Shown: positions 1 to 10,731 of the stretch, one piece after another
Layout: the number at the start of each line of letters is the position of its first letter
How positions within the stretch are numbered: the stretch's first letter is position 1
Program-made: the position numbers and the translations under genes
Notes under the pieces: generated by a model
Seen by the model: only the letters and a program-made list of their open reading frames with translations
Databases searched by the model: none
Told to the model about the DNA's origin: nothing
Source of the DNA: Colocasia esculenta
Lineage: Eukaryota; Streptophyta; Magnoliopsida; Alismatales; Araceae
Direction of reading: 5' to 3'
DNA: 64,000 nt
Assembly (NCBI GenBank): GCA_014218235.1
Contig: CM024764.1
Location: forward strand, 69,849,184-69,913,183

Positions 1-1284
1 AAAGTTTGCATTGTCCGTGAGTAATTTATAGAAGCCTTAGTATATCTAACATTTATTGTTATTTTGTTTTGAACATTGTTAGTAGCTAAGCAACACATAA
101 CTTTTAGTTTATCTCACTTTGATAAAGGTATGTGAGTTATTTGTAGATAACATAGTTATGATGGAAAAAAATATTATAATTGATTGAAAATATCTGATAA
201 AGTTTTGATAAGACCCTTTGATAGTATATATCTCATTAAAATTCAGCTTTTTTTACCAAACCTTCTTATACATGAAACAAAGCACCAAATGTAAAGATGT
301 TAACATGTTAATGCATCAATATTTTAACCTGTTAACGTGATTGATGGCGGGGATTGGAGAGAAGGGTTTCCCACAAAGCAAGGGAGTGGAAGTTTTTTTT
401 TTGTACATACAAGTTCCAATCATTCCACTACCAGAGCCTATAATAGTTCGCCAAGAAACACGTCAATATATAGCATATCAACATATGTATCAAGACCTAT
501 ATAAAAATTACATATCTTACGCTGATTATTTGAACTTTTTGGAGAGCACTTATAATATGAGGTTGTTCGGAGATAGAAGTTATACCCTATACTACGAGAG
601 TTTTATGGACATAAATGCTCAGCATGATGAGGAAGATTATGTAAGAACTTGTTAAATATTCTTATTTACATGTTATGGAAGATGGTGTTAATTTGTAACT
701 TTTCATGCATATGGCCAAGGGAAGAATTGGAAAAAAAGACTGAACTTTTCAAAGAAAGATGAGGAACGTGAAGACGACGATATGAGTATTGTATTTGGCT
801 TGTAAGAGTTCATGATTGTATCTTCAATATTAGATGAACATTAAATGATTATGTCAATATTAGATGAACACTAAAAAAAAAAATCAAACACGTATTTTTT
901 CTACTGTATTTCAATGGTACAGTACTGTATCGTACCACGGAGAATACGCTACAGTCGATCCAGATGGTAGGACGAACCATATTGTAGATGCACCTTGTCA
1001 GGGGTAAATAAACAATCAAAAAAGATACAACACATAATAGAGGGGCATCTTTACACTTACGAACAATCCAAGTTTAGACATTAATTAGCTAGATTTAGAT
1101 AGGGTTTGCTGTGCCGTACCGTGCCTGGTGATTTGCGAGTCCTGGCACGGTCGACATTGTACATTAAAATCGATCGATTGATGTCTGTTTATCGGTCGAC
1201 CGATTCAACTTGTGAGCATCTCTAGATGCCCAATAGATCAGTCTAAAATCAGTCAACTAATTTTTTTTATTGGTCAATCGATTT
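1..1284. other. AT-rich flank left of the copia element, no recognised gene
   Basis: Mostly AT-rich non-coding sequence. Around 815-875 a phrase ending in ATTAGATGAACA is repeated twice. From about 1160 to 1284 there are several ATCGATCGATT and GGTCGACCGATT stretches that resemble those right of the copia element (14740-14900), consistent with the copia having split one AT-rich locus. The only ORF of note, at 341-655, is listed separately. Confidence 0.5.
341..655 (+). CDS. Unassigned 104-aa ORF
   Basis: Open frame of 104 codons starting ATGATGGCG. The protein is rich in Tyr, Ile and acidic residues, with no signal peptide, membrane segment or motif that I recognise. A possible exon-like feel comes from an acidic C-terminal end (HDEEDY). 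No upstream promoter, splice sites or neighbouring gene support it, and AT-rich plant intergenic DNA yields ORFs of this size by chance. It could be a decayed exon of a host gene or a transposon remnant. Confidence 0.15.
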   Translation: MMAGIGEKGFPQSKGVEVFFLYIQVPIIPLPEPIIVRQETRQYIAYQHMYQDLYKNYISYADYLNFLESTYNMRLFGDRSYTLYYESFMDINAQHDEEDYVRTC

Positions 1285-1995
1285 TGTTGCCCGGTTGGCT
1301 AACCCAGAGGGGGGGGGGGGGTGAATGGGTCTTTAAATAAAATTTATCTGATAAAACCTAAACTCAAACAAACATAAAGAGTTCTTGGAAGGGATTAGTA
1401 ATGGTTAGTAAAAGCAACAATCACACGATAAAGACAATCTCACAACACACAGATTTATCCTGGTTCGGATCTCCTCTCCTTAGGAGTCCTACGTCCAGTC
1501 CCTGAGCAACCCTCAGGATTTCACTAACTAGGGTACAGTCCCCCTATGGACAAAAACAACCATCCAGCTCAGCTGGTCTTCCTTCACTCCTGAAGGGAAC
1601 ACAACACCCTGGTACCACCAGGTCTTCCTTCACTTCCGAAGGGAAAAACACCACCCTGGACACCACCAGGTCTTCCTTCACACACGAAGGGAAGAACACA
1701 AGAAAATCTTGAAGGAAATGACTAGCCCCTAGATCAAGCTTTTACAAAACTCAATCTGAAGCTACAAGCACTGAGAGTCAAAGATCTACACAATATGGAC
1801 TCTCTCAGAACTAATCTAGCTCTTCCTTGATTTTTCTTCTCACAGCACGAGGAGCTAGGAGCCAAGATCGAAAGGAGAGAATTTCTGGCTCTAGTGATCT
1901 TCTGAAGACTTGAAAGTGGCAGAGTTCTAGACTCTCTTGAATGTCAATAATGCTTCCTTCATAGATTAATTTTCTGTCTTCGGAACTTCGTCTTG

Positions 1996-2003
1996 TATTT
2001 ATA
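1996..2003 (-). promoter_or_regulatory. Probable LTR TATA box
   Basis: Reads TATAAATA on the minus strand, within a moderately GC-containing stretch of the LTR. The same octamer is conserved in the other LTR at 13291-13298, where it would drive the genomic transcript leftward. Position is plausible for a U3/R boundary, but no start site can be seen directly. Confidence 0.55.
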
Positions 2004-2659
2004 TCTCCAATTTGAATGAGGATGAAGAGATGACCGTTGTCTCACAGCTTTGGTGTACGTTAGACTGAAGGATCTGTAGAAACTTCCTGTCGACAGTCTT
2101 TTGTTCTTTGGAGCACGCAAAGTGATGAGATCTTCTTAGCTGGCTTGAAGTTCTTTCTGTGTCAGATGTTGTAGGATAGTATATCCTTAAGGTTCTGCAA
2201 GGTTGAGATTTAATGGTAGACAGCTATACTATCTCCAGATGTTAATCAACGTTAGAGCAGATAGACACAAATATGGTAGTGACAGTTTATCGTTCTAGAA
2301 GATGCATGCAGAGGATACACGAAAATGGAAGATATGTTCTGTATCCGTGCAGAGATACGTTCAGTCTTTATTAAATGCATGGCAGTCAAACAGACGTGAT
2401 GCGACTTTGACTATTCAACGTAGCTTAAATCAAGGAAAACATTTAATTAATGGAAACATGACTTATGCAGTCGTTATGAAAGTCTGATAGAATCGTTATG
2501 ATCAAGTTGCTGTAGACTCATAAGAAGTCGTTATGATAACTTATGAAATCGTTACCACAACCAAGTCGTTCTATAACAGATGATATAAGAAATCGTTATG
2601 AAACATGGCAAGTCGTTCTGATTCTGAACAAATCGATATGAAACACTTATCAAATCATT

Positions 2660-3140
2660 ATGAGATGCAAGTCGTTGTAGCTTTCTAAAGAAATCGTTAC
2701 GATGTCTTACAGAATTGTTGTGACGAGCAAGTCGTTATAACTCTCTAAAGAAATCGTTACGATGACTTACAGAATCGTTATGACGAGCAAGTCGTTATAA
2801 CTCTCTAAAGAAATCGTTACGATGACTTACAGTTGTGACGAGCAAGTCGTTATAACTCTCTAAAGAAATCGTTACGATGACTTACAGAATCGTTATGACG
2901 AGCAAGTCGTTATAACTCTCTAAAGAAATCGTTACGATGACTTACAGAATCGTTATGACGAGCAAGTCGTTATAACTCTCTAAAGAAATCGTTACGATGA
3001 CTTACAGAATCGTTATGACGAGCAAGTCGTTATAACTTCTGAAGGAGTCGTTACGATAACTTACAGAGTCGTTATAATGAGCAAGTCGTTATAACTTCTG
3101 AAGAAGTCGTTACGATAACTTACAGAGTTGTTATAATATC
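2660..3140. repeat. 60-bp minisatellite with TCGTTA motifs (3' LTR)
   Basis: About six to seven tandem copies of a 60-bp unit. Each unit holds three copies of TCGTTA (AATCGTTAC, AATCGTTATG, AGTCGTTAT) spaced about 17-22 bp. Looser, unordered TCGTTA copies extend the motif field from about 2475 to 3235. The matching array in the other LTR lies at 13950-14445, with small differences in unit content. Confidence 0.9.
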
Positions 3141-3395
3141 GACTTGTTTGACACAGCAAGGTTATTCAATCTTTCAAGTAAATCGTTGAACTTGAGAGGA
3201 GATCGTTATAGCTAATGAAGGAATCGTTATGGCTCTTCTGATAAATGATGTATGTAAGTATTTACCACAAATGCTTGACTTTCTTTGTGCTTAAGGCTAA
3301 ATAAAACAAGGTTAGAAAACTTTTGACAGGTTTTGTTTATCACCAAAATAAGCATGTAATTAATTTAAAAGTATATGGGGATGGACTGTTCATCA

Positions 3396-3409
3396 ATCTC
3401 CCACTTTTT
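3396..3409 (-). promoter_or_regulatory. Polypurine tract of the copia element
   Basis: The minus strand reads AAAAAGTGGGAGAT and directly abuts the TGATGAACAG end of the 3' LTR. This is the expected place and composition for the plus-strand primer of an LTR retrotransposon, and it confirms the minus orientation. Confidence 0.85.
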
Positions 3410-3604
3410 GGTGATGACAAAACTATGATCATTATTTGAGTAGAACTTAACAGTAAAGAGGAATTAAAGTACTTCAATCATGATTCAAGAATGTGTCGGA
3501 CACATGTAGGTTAAACATTCTCCCCCTTTTTGTCATTAAGCAAAAAGCAATAAGAAAGAGACAAAGAATAAGAGACAATGAGGAGAAAGAGCACAATTCA
3601 TTCA

Positions 3605-4915
3605 TTAAGGTTGAGGAGGTACAGGCAAATAAAAAGCAGGAGAGAGAAGGGAGGCATAATGAGAAATAACTTCCCAGGCCTGCTCTTCCTGACGCTTGAA
3701 GAATTGCCTAACGGCACCACTCTCAATGGAGAAGGTTGGTCCCATGGTTGGAGCCATCTTGGATAGATAGATGCTGCGCTGCTTGGTAAGAAACAGGTCA
3801 TACTCATCTGGATCCATGGAGGAGCAGATGATGAGTGTTTTACCAAAACTTGCACAGGCAAGAAATTGATCCATGGTGACAGGGTAGAATATCTGTTTCT
3901 CCTTGAGTTCCTGGCGAAGAGCTAAAAACACCTTGTACCTTTCAGCCCAAACTTTGTAGGGATCAAGGACCAGATGGATTGAGTTCATATCCAAGAAGGT
4001 GGCAGGAGAGACAGGAGCTTTTCCTTCCCTGGCCTGAGCAGCATTCAGATGAGTAAGCTGTTGTGCTGACAGGGAGTAAAGCTTGGACCAATCGGAGGCA
4101 TTCAGCCTTTCACATTCGGAGAGGAGAGGGGCAAGAACATCAGATTTGACAAACCCTCTATGATATTCCCGGAAGAGAAATCTAGGAAAACCAACTTGAA
4201 GGCCTTTCTGAATCTTGATTCTGCCCATGACTCTAGCAAAACGCTCAAAAATGATTGAGCCAATCGAAGATTCCATGATCAAGAAATGAATCTGAGGCAG
4301 GAAAATCTCTTCAGGTAAATGAAGAGTTGCAAAATCTACTCTGATTTCCTCAGACTGCTCAGAGTGGGTAAGGACCTTGATGGCTCTCTTGAACTGGCTA
4401 AGCTGAACTTCAGGCAATCTATTGAGATACCTGTAGTTGTTGAACATTTGGAAATGCCTGACCAGCTTGATGAGCTTCTGAATAGCAGGGGCCCAGGTGT
4501 TCTGGTGGTGAAACTGGAACCACTCAGAAAGGGTCAAAGAGTGATCCCTGGGAGGAAACCTTGCTGCCTTAGCCTGAAGAAAGCGATTGTACAAATCTTT
4601 ATGAGATTTAGCCCATTGCTCCTCAGTTTTGGAGTGGGCTGAGGAGAAGATTTTGGATTTTTCGGCTTTAGACAGAGGAGTATAGGGAAGAATGACATCT
4701 AAATGGTCAGAGAGGTTAAGAAAAGGAAGATTGTGAAGAGTGGCAAAAACAACCTTTTGAATGTATTCTTTGTACAGTGAGGTATGCTTGTGGGTGACTG
4801 TAAGAGAAAACCACAAAGGAGGGTAAAGAGGAGAGGTGGAGGAAGAAAGCTTCCGTTTCTTGGAGACAGTACTGGAAGAGTCTGTCTTGGAAAGGTGGTC
4901 TCCTACCTTTAGCAC
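3605..4915 (-). CDS. Extra 3' ORF of the copia element, C-terminal part (436 aa)
   Basis: Open reading frame of 436 codons between pol and the 3' LTR, in the sense direction of the element. I do not recognise a named domain. The protein is largely helical-looking and basic, with a Ser/Lys-rich start (KKRKLSSSTS, a possible nuclear signal near residue 20), then a long soluble region without membrane segments. The stop lies about 200 bp before the LTR. It is probably the last part of one long extra protein that also includes the ORFs at 5053-5826 and 5971-7302; the three frames are separated by small frame changes. SIRE/Maximus-type copia elements carry an extra 3' ORF at this place, sometimes called env-like, but no transmembrane or signal segment is seen here. 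Confidence 0.6.
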   Translation of the reverse strand: MLKVGDHLSKTDSSSTVSKKRKLSSSTSPLYPPLWFSLTVTHKHTSLYKEYIQKVVFATLHNLPFLNLSDHLDVILPYTPLSKAEKSKIFSSAHSKTEEQWAKSHKDLYNRFLQAKAARFPPRDHSLTLSEWFQFHHQNTWAPAIQKLIKLVRHFQMFNNYRYLNRLPEVQLSQFKRAIKVLTHSEQSEEIRVDFATLHLPEEIFLPQIHFLIMESSIGSIIFERFARVMGRIKIQKGLQVGFPRFLFREYHRGFVKSDVLAPLLSECERLNASDWSKLYSLSAQQLTHLNAAQAREGKAPVSPATFLDMNSIHLVLDPYKVWAERYKVFLALRQELKEKQIFYPVTMDQFLACASFGKTLIICSSMDPDEYDLFLTKQRSIYLSKMAPTMGPTFSIESGAVRQFFKRQEEQAWEVISHYASLLSPAFYLPVPPQP

Positions 4916-5052
4916 AGACCTAAGGATAACCTCTTCAAACTCATCCTTAATTTTATCAAGAAAGGGAGAGTCGATTTGGACATCCGTAGGAATAATAGTG
5001 ATAAAGGAGGGAGGAGCAGGGGGGTTGAGAAAGGCATCAGAATTGAGAGATC

Positions 5053-5826
5053 CTACTTCTGGAAATGAAGATGTACCAGAAGAGGAGGAGGCTCCAGCTG
5101 AGGATGCTGGAGGGGCCTCAAATTCTTGAGAAGAAGAAAGATGAGAAGTAGAAGAAACAGGAGAGGATGTGATAGGATGAGGAGGAAAAGGTGTGGGAGA
5201 GGAAATGGGCCTGGATCTAGGTTTTTGAAGGGAGGTGGAGCAGGTGGAGCTGTGGAGTTAGAGGGAGGAGAAGGAGGAATGGGAGTGTTGGTAGAAGTGG
5301 GAGCAATGGGTGGAGGATCTGAAACCACTTCTTCAGGCAAGGGAGGCAAAGGATCCAACACTGCCGGCCCTGGTGGCCCTGATTCCAATACAACTGGCCC
5401 TTGTGGCCCTGAGTCTTCAGCTGGCCCTGATGGCCCTGACTCTTCAGCTGGCCCTGATGGCCCTGACTCGTCAGCTGGCCCTGATGGCCCTGACTCTTCA
5501 GCTGGCCCTGATGGCCCTGAGGGTTCGGCCTCTGCTGCTACCTGGGCTTCATCTGCTGGGGCTGCTGCTGCTGACTGCCCGGAGGGCTCAGGTACACTTG
5601 AGTGAGGCTCCTGAGCTGCTGGAGGAGCAGGAGCTTGAGCTCCAACTGCCTGAAGGATGTCAGATAGCATATTCTTCATGGTCCCCATTTCCTGATGGAA
5701 CCATGTCATGGCAGAGCGAATCTGAACCAATTCCTTGCGGGCTGAGGCTTGGCTTAGAAAGATGGAATTCACATCAGACTGAAGTGAACAAAGCAGCTCA
5801 CCCTGAACATCCAACCTCTCAATCAC
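5053..5826 (-). CDS. Proline-rich extra ORF of the copia element (257 aa)
   Basis: The first roughly 70 residues form a probable coiled-coil (MIERLDVQGELL through the DILQAVG stretch). An Ala/Pro linker follows, then at about residues 100-150 several collagen-like repeats of the form ESGPSGPA, and then a Pro-rich tail. The repeats are encoded by tandem DNA copies at 5390-5530. The coiled-coil plus low-complexity layout suggests a linker or assembly region rather than an enzyme. Likely the middle of the long extra 3' protein, joined upstream to 5971-7302 by a frame change and downstream to 3605-4915. Confidence 0.5.
   Translation of the reverse strand: MIERLDVQGELLCSLQSDVNSIFLSQASARKELVQIRSAMTWFHQEMGTMKNMLSDILQAVGAQAPAPPAAQEPHSSVPEPSGQSAAAAPADEAQVAAEAEPSGPSGPAEESGPSGPADESGPSGPAEESGPSGPAEDSGPQGPVVLESGPPGPAVLDPLPPLPEEVVSDPPPIAPTSTNTPIPPSPPSNSTAPPAPPPFKNLDPGPFPLPHLFLLILSHPLLFLLLLIFLLLKNLRPLQHPQLEPPPLLVHLHFQK
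5390..5530. repeat. Tandem repeats encoding the SGPSGPA motif
   Basis: Four to five copies of a 27-bp unit of the form CCTGATGGCCCTGACTCTTC plus a short remainder. On the minus strand it encodes a Ser-Gly-Pro repeat. Copies differ by single bases. Confidence 0.85.
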
Positions 5827-5970
5827 AGGTTTTAAATTGATGACAATCTTTGCTTGACCTGTCTTTCAAATGGTGCATCAGCTAAAAGGGGTATTTTAGG
5901 AGCTATATCTTTCTCTTTGCCCTTTGTAGCTGGAGGAGGTGGATCATTATCCTCATCAGAACTTGATGAA

Positions 5971-7302
5971 CTAGCTGTCTCCCCTTCTCTGGCATCCAAA
6001 TTTCAGACTCTCTCTGGTCTTCCTCCTGATCTCTGGTGGCTGGAGGTGCAACATCTGGTGTCTCTTGGGATTGCTCCCCCTCAAGTGGAGCATCTTCTGC
6101 AACGGCACCAGTCTCCCCTGATAGGGAGCATCCATTTCCATCGAATCATCCTGAGGATTTTGCTGCTCTTCTTCCACTGGACCTTCTTCAAAGATGTGGC
6201 CTGATACCACAGACTCCTCCATAACAGGCAAGATGTCTTCTGGGAGAATGTCCTCAATTCTCCTTTCAGCATGAAGCACAACTGGATCTGCTGCAGCTGG
6301 CCTGTCTTCTTCTGCCCTCACTGCTGTTGCTGCCTCTGATTGATTTCTGGCCATAGATGGCCCTTCCTGATCTGTTTCTACAAGGACTGGAACAGAACCT
6401 AATTCCAGTGGCAATTCGGGCATCACAGAATCTGCCTCCAACTGGGATTGAGCAACTGAAGGCTCACCAATGAGTCCTTCACCTTCTGCAACTGAGGCCT
6501 TGAACCAGACCCCATTGACTACTGAAAAACCGCTCTTCTTTAAATTTCTGGACCTGATAGCTTGGCCCATCTTCTCCACAACTGCCCCTGAGACATCTAC
6601 ACCGAAGTGTCTGAAGATTCTGGTGAGTAAATGGGAATAGGGCAGGGACACATTCAACTTGCTTTTAGTGTCCCAAATCTGCTCCCTGGCAAATTTCATT
6701 CTCTCTATCATCATTGCGGCCATATTGATTTCCTCATTTTTAATGGCCCAGTACATCAGGTCGGAGTCAGCCTTAGTGCAAGAGGAGAAGGTTGCACTTC
6801 GGGGAACCAAAATCTGACAAACAATAAAGTGAAGGAGGTGGTTGAAGGCACTTAACTGATTGATATCTAGCTTGCCATCCCTCATCTTGAACCCTGGCCC
6901 AACAATCCCCAAACCCTTTTCTTGGGTTTCTACTGAATGAATTCCACTGAAACCGGATGTGCTTACTCCAAATAGCATCCTAAGCAATTCCTGGTCGATT
7001 CTGATTAGGGTGCCCTTGACTGAAGAAACGAGGGCCCCATCTTCTTCTGTTCTTAAGCACACAAAGAACGCCTTTACCAGGTCCGGATAACTTACCTCTG
7101 AGCAAGTGGTAAGCCCTTTCCACTTCATCTGGTTGATCTTCTCAATGATGCTGCTCATTCCATTCTTCTGCAGATCTGAAACATCTACTTCCTTGTGACC
7201 ACAGAGCTTTGTCTTCACAAAGGTGAAACGCTCCTCCTGCGCTGGGGTGAGGTATTCGGCGCTGTAGCCACCCACACTGCCGGCAATAGCTGGTGCGGCC
7301 AT
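5971..7302 (-). CDS. Extra 3' ORF of the copia element, N-terminal part; plant transposon protein-like (443 aa)
   Basis: 443 codons from MAAPAIAGS to a frame-shifted basic tail. Roughly residues 25-270 form a globular region with the phrases RMKFAREQIWDT and LPYSHLLTRIF. To me this resembles the 'putative plant transposon protein' domain found in many plant proteins derived from retroelement extra ORFs; this is recognition from memory, not a search. The rest is acidic and low in complexity (Glu, Ala, Pro). The true frame probably changes near 6080-6280, where another frame becomes open. Lying directly after RNase H and before the 3' LTR, it belongs to the element and not to the host. Function unknown; an env role is not supported because no signal peptide or membrane span is visible. 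Confidence 0.6.
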   Translation of the reverse strand: MAAPAIAGSVGGYSAEYLTPAQEERFTFVKTKLCGHKEVDVSDLQKNGMSSIIEKINQMKWKGLTTCSEVSYPDLVKAFFVCLRTEEDGALVSSVKGTLIRIDQELLRMLFGVSTSGFSGIHSVETQEKGLGIVGPGFKMRDGKLDINQLSAFNHLLHFIVCQILVPRSATFSSCTKADSDLMYWAIKNEEINMAAMMIERMKFAREQIWDTKSKLNVSLPYSHLLTRIFRHFGVDVSGAVVEKMGQAIRSRNLKKSGFSVVNGVWFKASVAEGEGLIGEPSVAQSQLEADSVMPELPLELGSVPVLVETDQEGPSMARNQSEAATAVRAEEDRPAAADPVVLHAERRIEDILPEDILPVMEESVVSGHIFEEGPVEEEQQNPQDDSMEMDAPYQGRLVPLQKMLHLRGSNPKRHQMLHLQPPEIRRKTRESLKFGCQRRGDS

Positions 7303-7669
7303 GGATTCAGGTAGGAGAAGGTTTGAAGGGTTGAAGAGAAGGGTGACGAGAAGAAACCCTCAAACGATTTCGCGGGAAGGAGATGGAAGCTTCAAATTTG
7401 CAGAGGATAGAGGCAAGAGTCGCTAGGGCATCGGCTCATGCGTCGGGACGAAAGAGGGGAAAAGGTGAATGAGGAAGAGGAATCGTTAACGCATCGATTT
7501 AAAGAATATAAATGCTCCAAAAGGTGAGGCGTCAGAAAACGACAAGCGAGGTTGACCGCCTTGAAGGACTATGACTTATCGGACGGAACGCTTAAACTGA
7601 GACTTTTGAATTGATTTTGCCACAAAAGGAGAGAGAGAGAACCTTCTTAAATTTGAGAATTTTATACCA

Positions 7670-8082
7670 GCTTTAAATGAAGATCTTTCACAAAACACAT
7701 GCCTAACTCTCTTCTAAGAGATGTAAATCTCTCTTCAGGTAAGGCCTTTGTGAAAATATCTGCTAGCTGATGTTGTATCAATAAACGATATTTCATATTG
7801 CCATTTGCTACATGATCACGAATAAAATGGTATCTGACCTCAATATGTGTTGGTCCGGAGTGCTGAATTGGATTTTGGTGAGGTTGATAGCGCTGGTGTT
7901 GTCACATAGCAGAGGAATTTTTTGACTTTGAGTCCAAAATCCTCAAGCTGTTGCTTTATCCATAAGAGTTGTGTACAACAACTTCCAGCAGCTACGTACT
8001 CGGCTTCAGCTGTAGATAGTGCTACTGAATTTTGTTTCCTTGAGGACCATGAGATTAAACACCCGCAAGAAATTGACAGCAT
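7670..8082 (-). pseudogene. copia pol: RNase H domain
   Basis: Typical copia RNase H phrases: SWSSRKQNSVALSTAEAEYV with the catalytic Glu in the STAEAEY motif, then LLWIKQQLEDFG. After a frame change the usual C-terminal end follows (LADIFTKALPEERF, about 7740), closing pol near 7675. The domain would remove RNA from the RNA/DNA hybrid. At least two breaks (stop and frameshift) are present between 7680 and 7900. Confidence 0.85.
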
Positions 8083-8169
8083 CCACTGGTGCTTTTTCTA
8101 TCTACCTTGCATCCAGCATAATCAGCAAAGAATATCTACTAATTTTACATCACAGGAGTTTGGATACCA

Positions 8170-9484
8170 TAGTCTAGATCATGAGTCCTGGCTAAGTATC
8201 TGAAAATTCTTTTGACAGAAATAAATGTGATTCTCTAGGGTCGGCTTGATATCTAGCACACATGCATACACTAAATAATATATCAGGTCTATTGCGGTTA
8301 GATAAAGTAATGAACCTATCATACCTCTGTAGATCTTTTGATCTACCTTCTTACCATCCTTGTCACTGTCCATCCTAGTTGATGTACTCATTGGGTTGAC
8401 AGTGGCTTGGTGTTTTCAAATCCAATTTCTTTAGCAGTTCTCTGGTGTACTTTGCTTGACAGATGTGAGTTCCTTCATTTCCTGTGTTGATTTGAAGTCC
8501 AAGGAGGAAGAGTTAGCTCTCCCATCATATCATTCAAATTCTCCCTGCATTAGCTTTTCAAAATACTTGCACAAGGATCATCAGTGATCCAAAGATGATG
8601 TCATCCACGTAAATTTGAACCAACAGTATGTTTTGGCTTTTGTTTTATAAAAAGAGTGCTATCTACTTGACCTCTACTGAAACCATGTTTTAGGAGAAAA
8701 GAACTAAGTCTTTCATACCAGGCTCTAGGTGCTTGTTTTAAACCATATAAAGCCTTATGCAATTAAAAACATGATTCGGAAAGTCTGTATCATCAAAACC
8801 CGCGGTTGTTCCACATAAACTTCTTCTTTTATAAACCAACAGTTTAGAAAAGATTAAAATTTAACAAGCAAAACAACAATAAAATAAATGCAATAAATCT
8901 CCACTGAGCATAGCAGTTTCTAAGCCTCAGTCCACTGGTGCATAGGTTTCATCAAATCTATGCCTTCCTCTTGACAATAGCCTTGAGCCACCAGTCTGGC
9001 CTTGTTTCTTAGAATTACACCAGATTCATCCAATTTGTTTCTGAACACCCATTTAGTGCCGATCACAGGATGGTCTAGGAACAAGTGACCATACTTGGTT
9101 TCTCTTGAATTGATTTAATTCATCTTGCATTGCTATTATCCAAGATTCATCAGTTAAGGCTTCATCGACTGTCTTAGGCTCTAATTGAGATACAAAAGCA
9201 AGGTAATCACAAGGAATCAAGTTACCTCTTGTCCTTACCCCTACCGATGGATCACCAATGATGTTTTCAGGTGGGTGATCTTTCTTGTATCTCCATTCCT
9301 TTGGAAGAGTTTCATGAGAAATTTCTTCTTGTTGCATTTCTTCCAGAGGCGGATCATCCTTGTCTTCAAGTGATGTGTCTTTCAGTTTATTGGACAGTTC
9401 ATCTGCATCATCATTATCACTTTCACTTCCTTTCCTCTCAAGGAGGGTTAGTTTCATCAAAAATAATGTGTACAGACTGTTCAA
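8170..9484 (-). pseudogene. copia pol: reverse transcriptase domain, broken
   Basis: Start of the RT region is seen in ALTDESWIIAMQDEL (about 9130), followed by a KWVFRNK-like stretch and RNKARLVAQGY. The catalytic YVDDIIFGS motif is present around 8605-8630, and YRGMIGSLLYLTA follows at about 8310. Between about 8800 and 8940 the sequence is scrambled or deleted: the segment that should hold the first catalytic Asp (the DVKSAF motif) is not readable, while EVYVEQP follows at once. Several stops interrupt the frame. The enzyme cannot be active from this copy. Confidence 0.85.
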
Positions 9485-10532
9485 TCAATAAGGTACGTTT
9501 ATTAAACACTCTATAGCCTTTGGTTTAGAGGTGTACCCCATGAAGATGCCTTCATCTGATTTGGCATCCAACTTACCCAATATCCCTTTTTCCGTTGTTG
9601 TGAATAAAGCAAGGACATCCAAAGGTTCTGAAATGGCTGATCTTTGGCTTCTTCTTAAACAGCTCATATGCAGTCTTCTTCAGGATTGGCCTGATCATGA
9701 CTCTGTTGACAATGTAGCTGGCTGTGTTGACTGCTTCTGCCCAGAAATATCTTGGTAACTCATATTCACAAAGCATGGTTCTTGCCATATCCAAGAGAGT
9801 TCGGTTCTTCCGTTCGGCTATACCATTTTGTTGTGGTGTCCTTGGTGCTGAGAAATTGTGCTGAATTCCTTGATCATCACAGAATCTAGCAAACTTTTCA
9901 TTTTGGAACTCACCACCATGATCAGATCGAATGGATACTATACTGAACTTCTGATCTTTCTGGACTTTCTTGCTGAAGCTAACAAAATTATCAAAAGTAT
10001 CATTTTTGTGTTCTAAGAATGATACCCATGTGAATCTTGAGTAGTCATCTCTACTATAACAAATCCGAAATTCTTTCCTCCAAGACTGGTAGTTCTCATT
10101 GGCCCAAATAGATCCATATGTAGGAGCTCTAAGGGTTTTGAGGTGGTCACCACCGTCTTTGACTTGAAGGAACTCTTTGTGTGCTTTCCCTTAGCACAAG
10201 GTCTGCAGACACTTTCTAATTTACTATTGATTTTCGGTAGACCTTCCACAATTCCTCTTTCTGAGCTTGCTCAAGCCATCCAAGCTGCAGTGGCCTAGCC
10301 TTCTGTGCCACAGATCAGTTGATTTGTCTTTGCTGGCTGCCAGACACACATTTTGCTCTTTGAGTTCTTCAAGGTAGAGCACGTACAGATTCTTCTCTCT
10401 ATTTGCTTCAAAGATGACTGCACCATCCTTTAGTATGCTGCATTTTGACTCTTGAAATTTGATTTGATGTCCTCTATCACACAGCTGACTGATACTTATG
10501 AGGTTGTGCTTTAAACCTTTGACTAACAGCAC
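9485..10532 (-). pseudogene. copia pol: integrase domain
   Basis: Zinc-binding N-terminal part with LWHRRLGH and CRPCAKGKH (HHCC pattern) at about 10200-10330. The catalytic core follows, with the first Asp in LHMDLFGP (about 10120), the second in IRSDHGGEF (about 9920) and the Glu in NGIAERKNR (about 9810), so all three DDE residues are visible, though split over frames. Then the usual LPRYFWAEAVNTASYIVNR and FRTFGCPCF phrases. Frame changes near 9800-10010 and 10240 break the protein. It would insert the cDNA into the genome. Confidence 0.9.
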
Positions 10533-10731
10533 ATCTTCTATGACTGTTTTTCCTTTGCTGTTTACTGAACCACTGCCAACTACAGTTCTTTTCCATTATC
10601 TCCATAAGTGACTGTTCCTTCTTCATCTTGGAGATGGAGAAAAGCTTCAGGTTTCCTGTCATGTGCCTTGAGCACCCACTATCCAAATACCATTTGGATG
10701 CTCGAGGATTAACCTGAAATAAAGACATCAA
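10477..10731 (-). pseudogene. copia pol: aspartic protease
   Basis: Contains WYLDSGCSRHMTG, the retrotransposon aspartic protease active-site motif (DSG) with the copia-typical CSRHMTG continuation, about 10 residues after the start of this frame. The end of the frame is shifted relative to the downstream integrase. It would process the Gag-Pol polyprotein. Confidence 0.85.

Larger units (their letters stand above)
1285..3395 (-). repeat. 3' LTR of the copia element
   Basis: Pairs with 12580-14692 over its full length. Differences are few and mainly single-base insertions or deletions, including the length of the G run at 1309-1321. It contains a TATA box, several CTTCCTTCAC-type short inverted stretches around 1580-1700, and a TCGTTA-rich minisatellite near its transcript-upstream end. 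In a minus-strand element this left copy is the 3' LTR. Confidence 0.95.

Noticed and set aside
4319..4642. Plus-strand ORF of 107 aa
   Set aside because: Shadow of the minus-strand 436-aa ORF.
5053..5826. Collagen or extensin-like host protein
   Set aside because: Lies between pol and LTR of a copia element, in the same strand, with a coiled-coil lead; part of the element.
3605..7302. Retroviral envelope gene
   Set aside because: No signal peptide, transmembrane segment or cleavage site seen in any of the frames.
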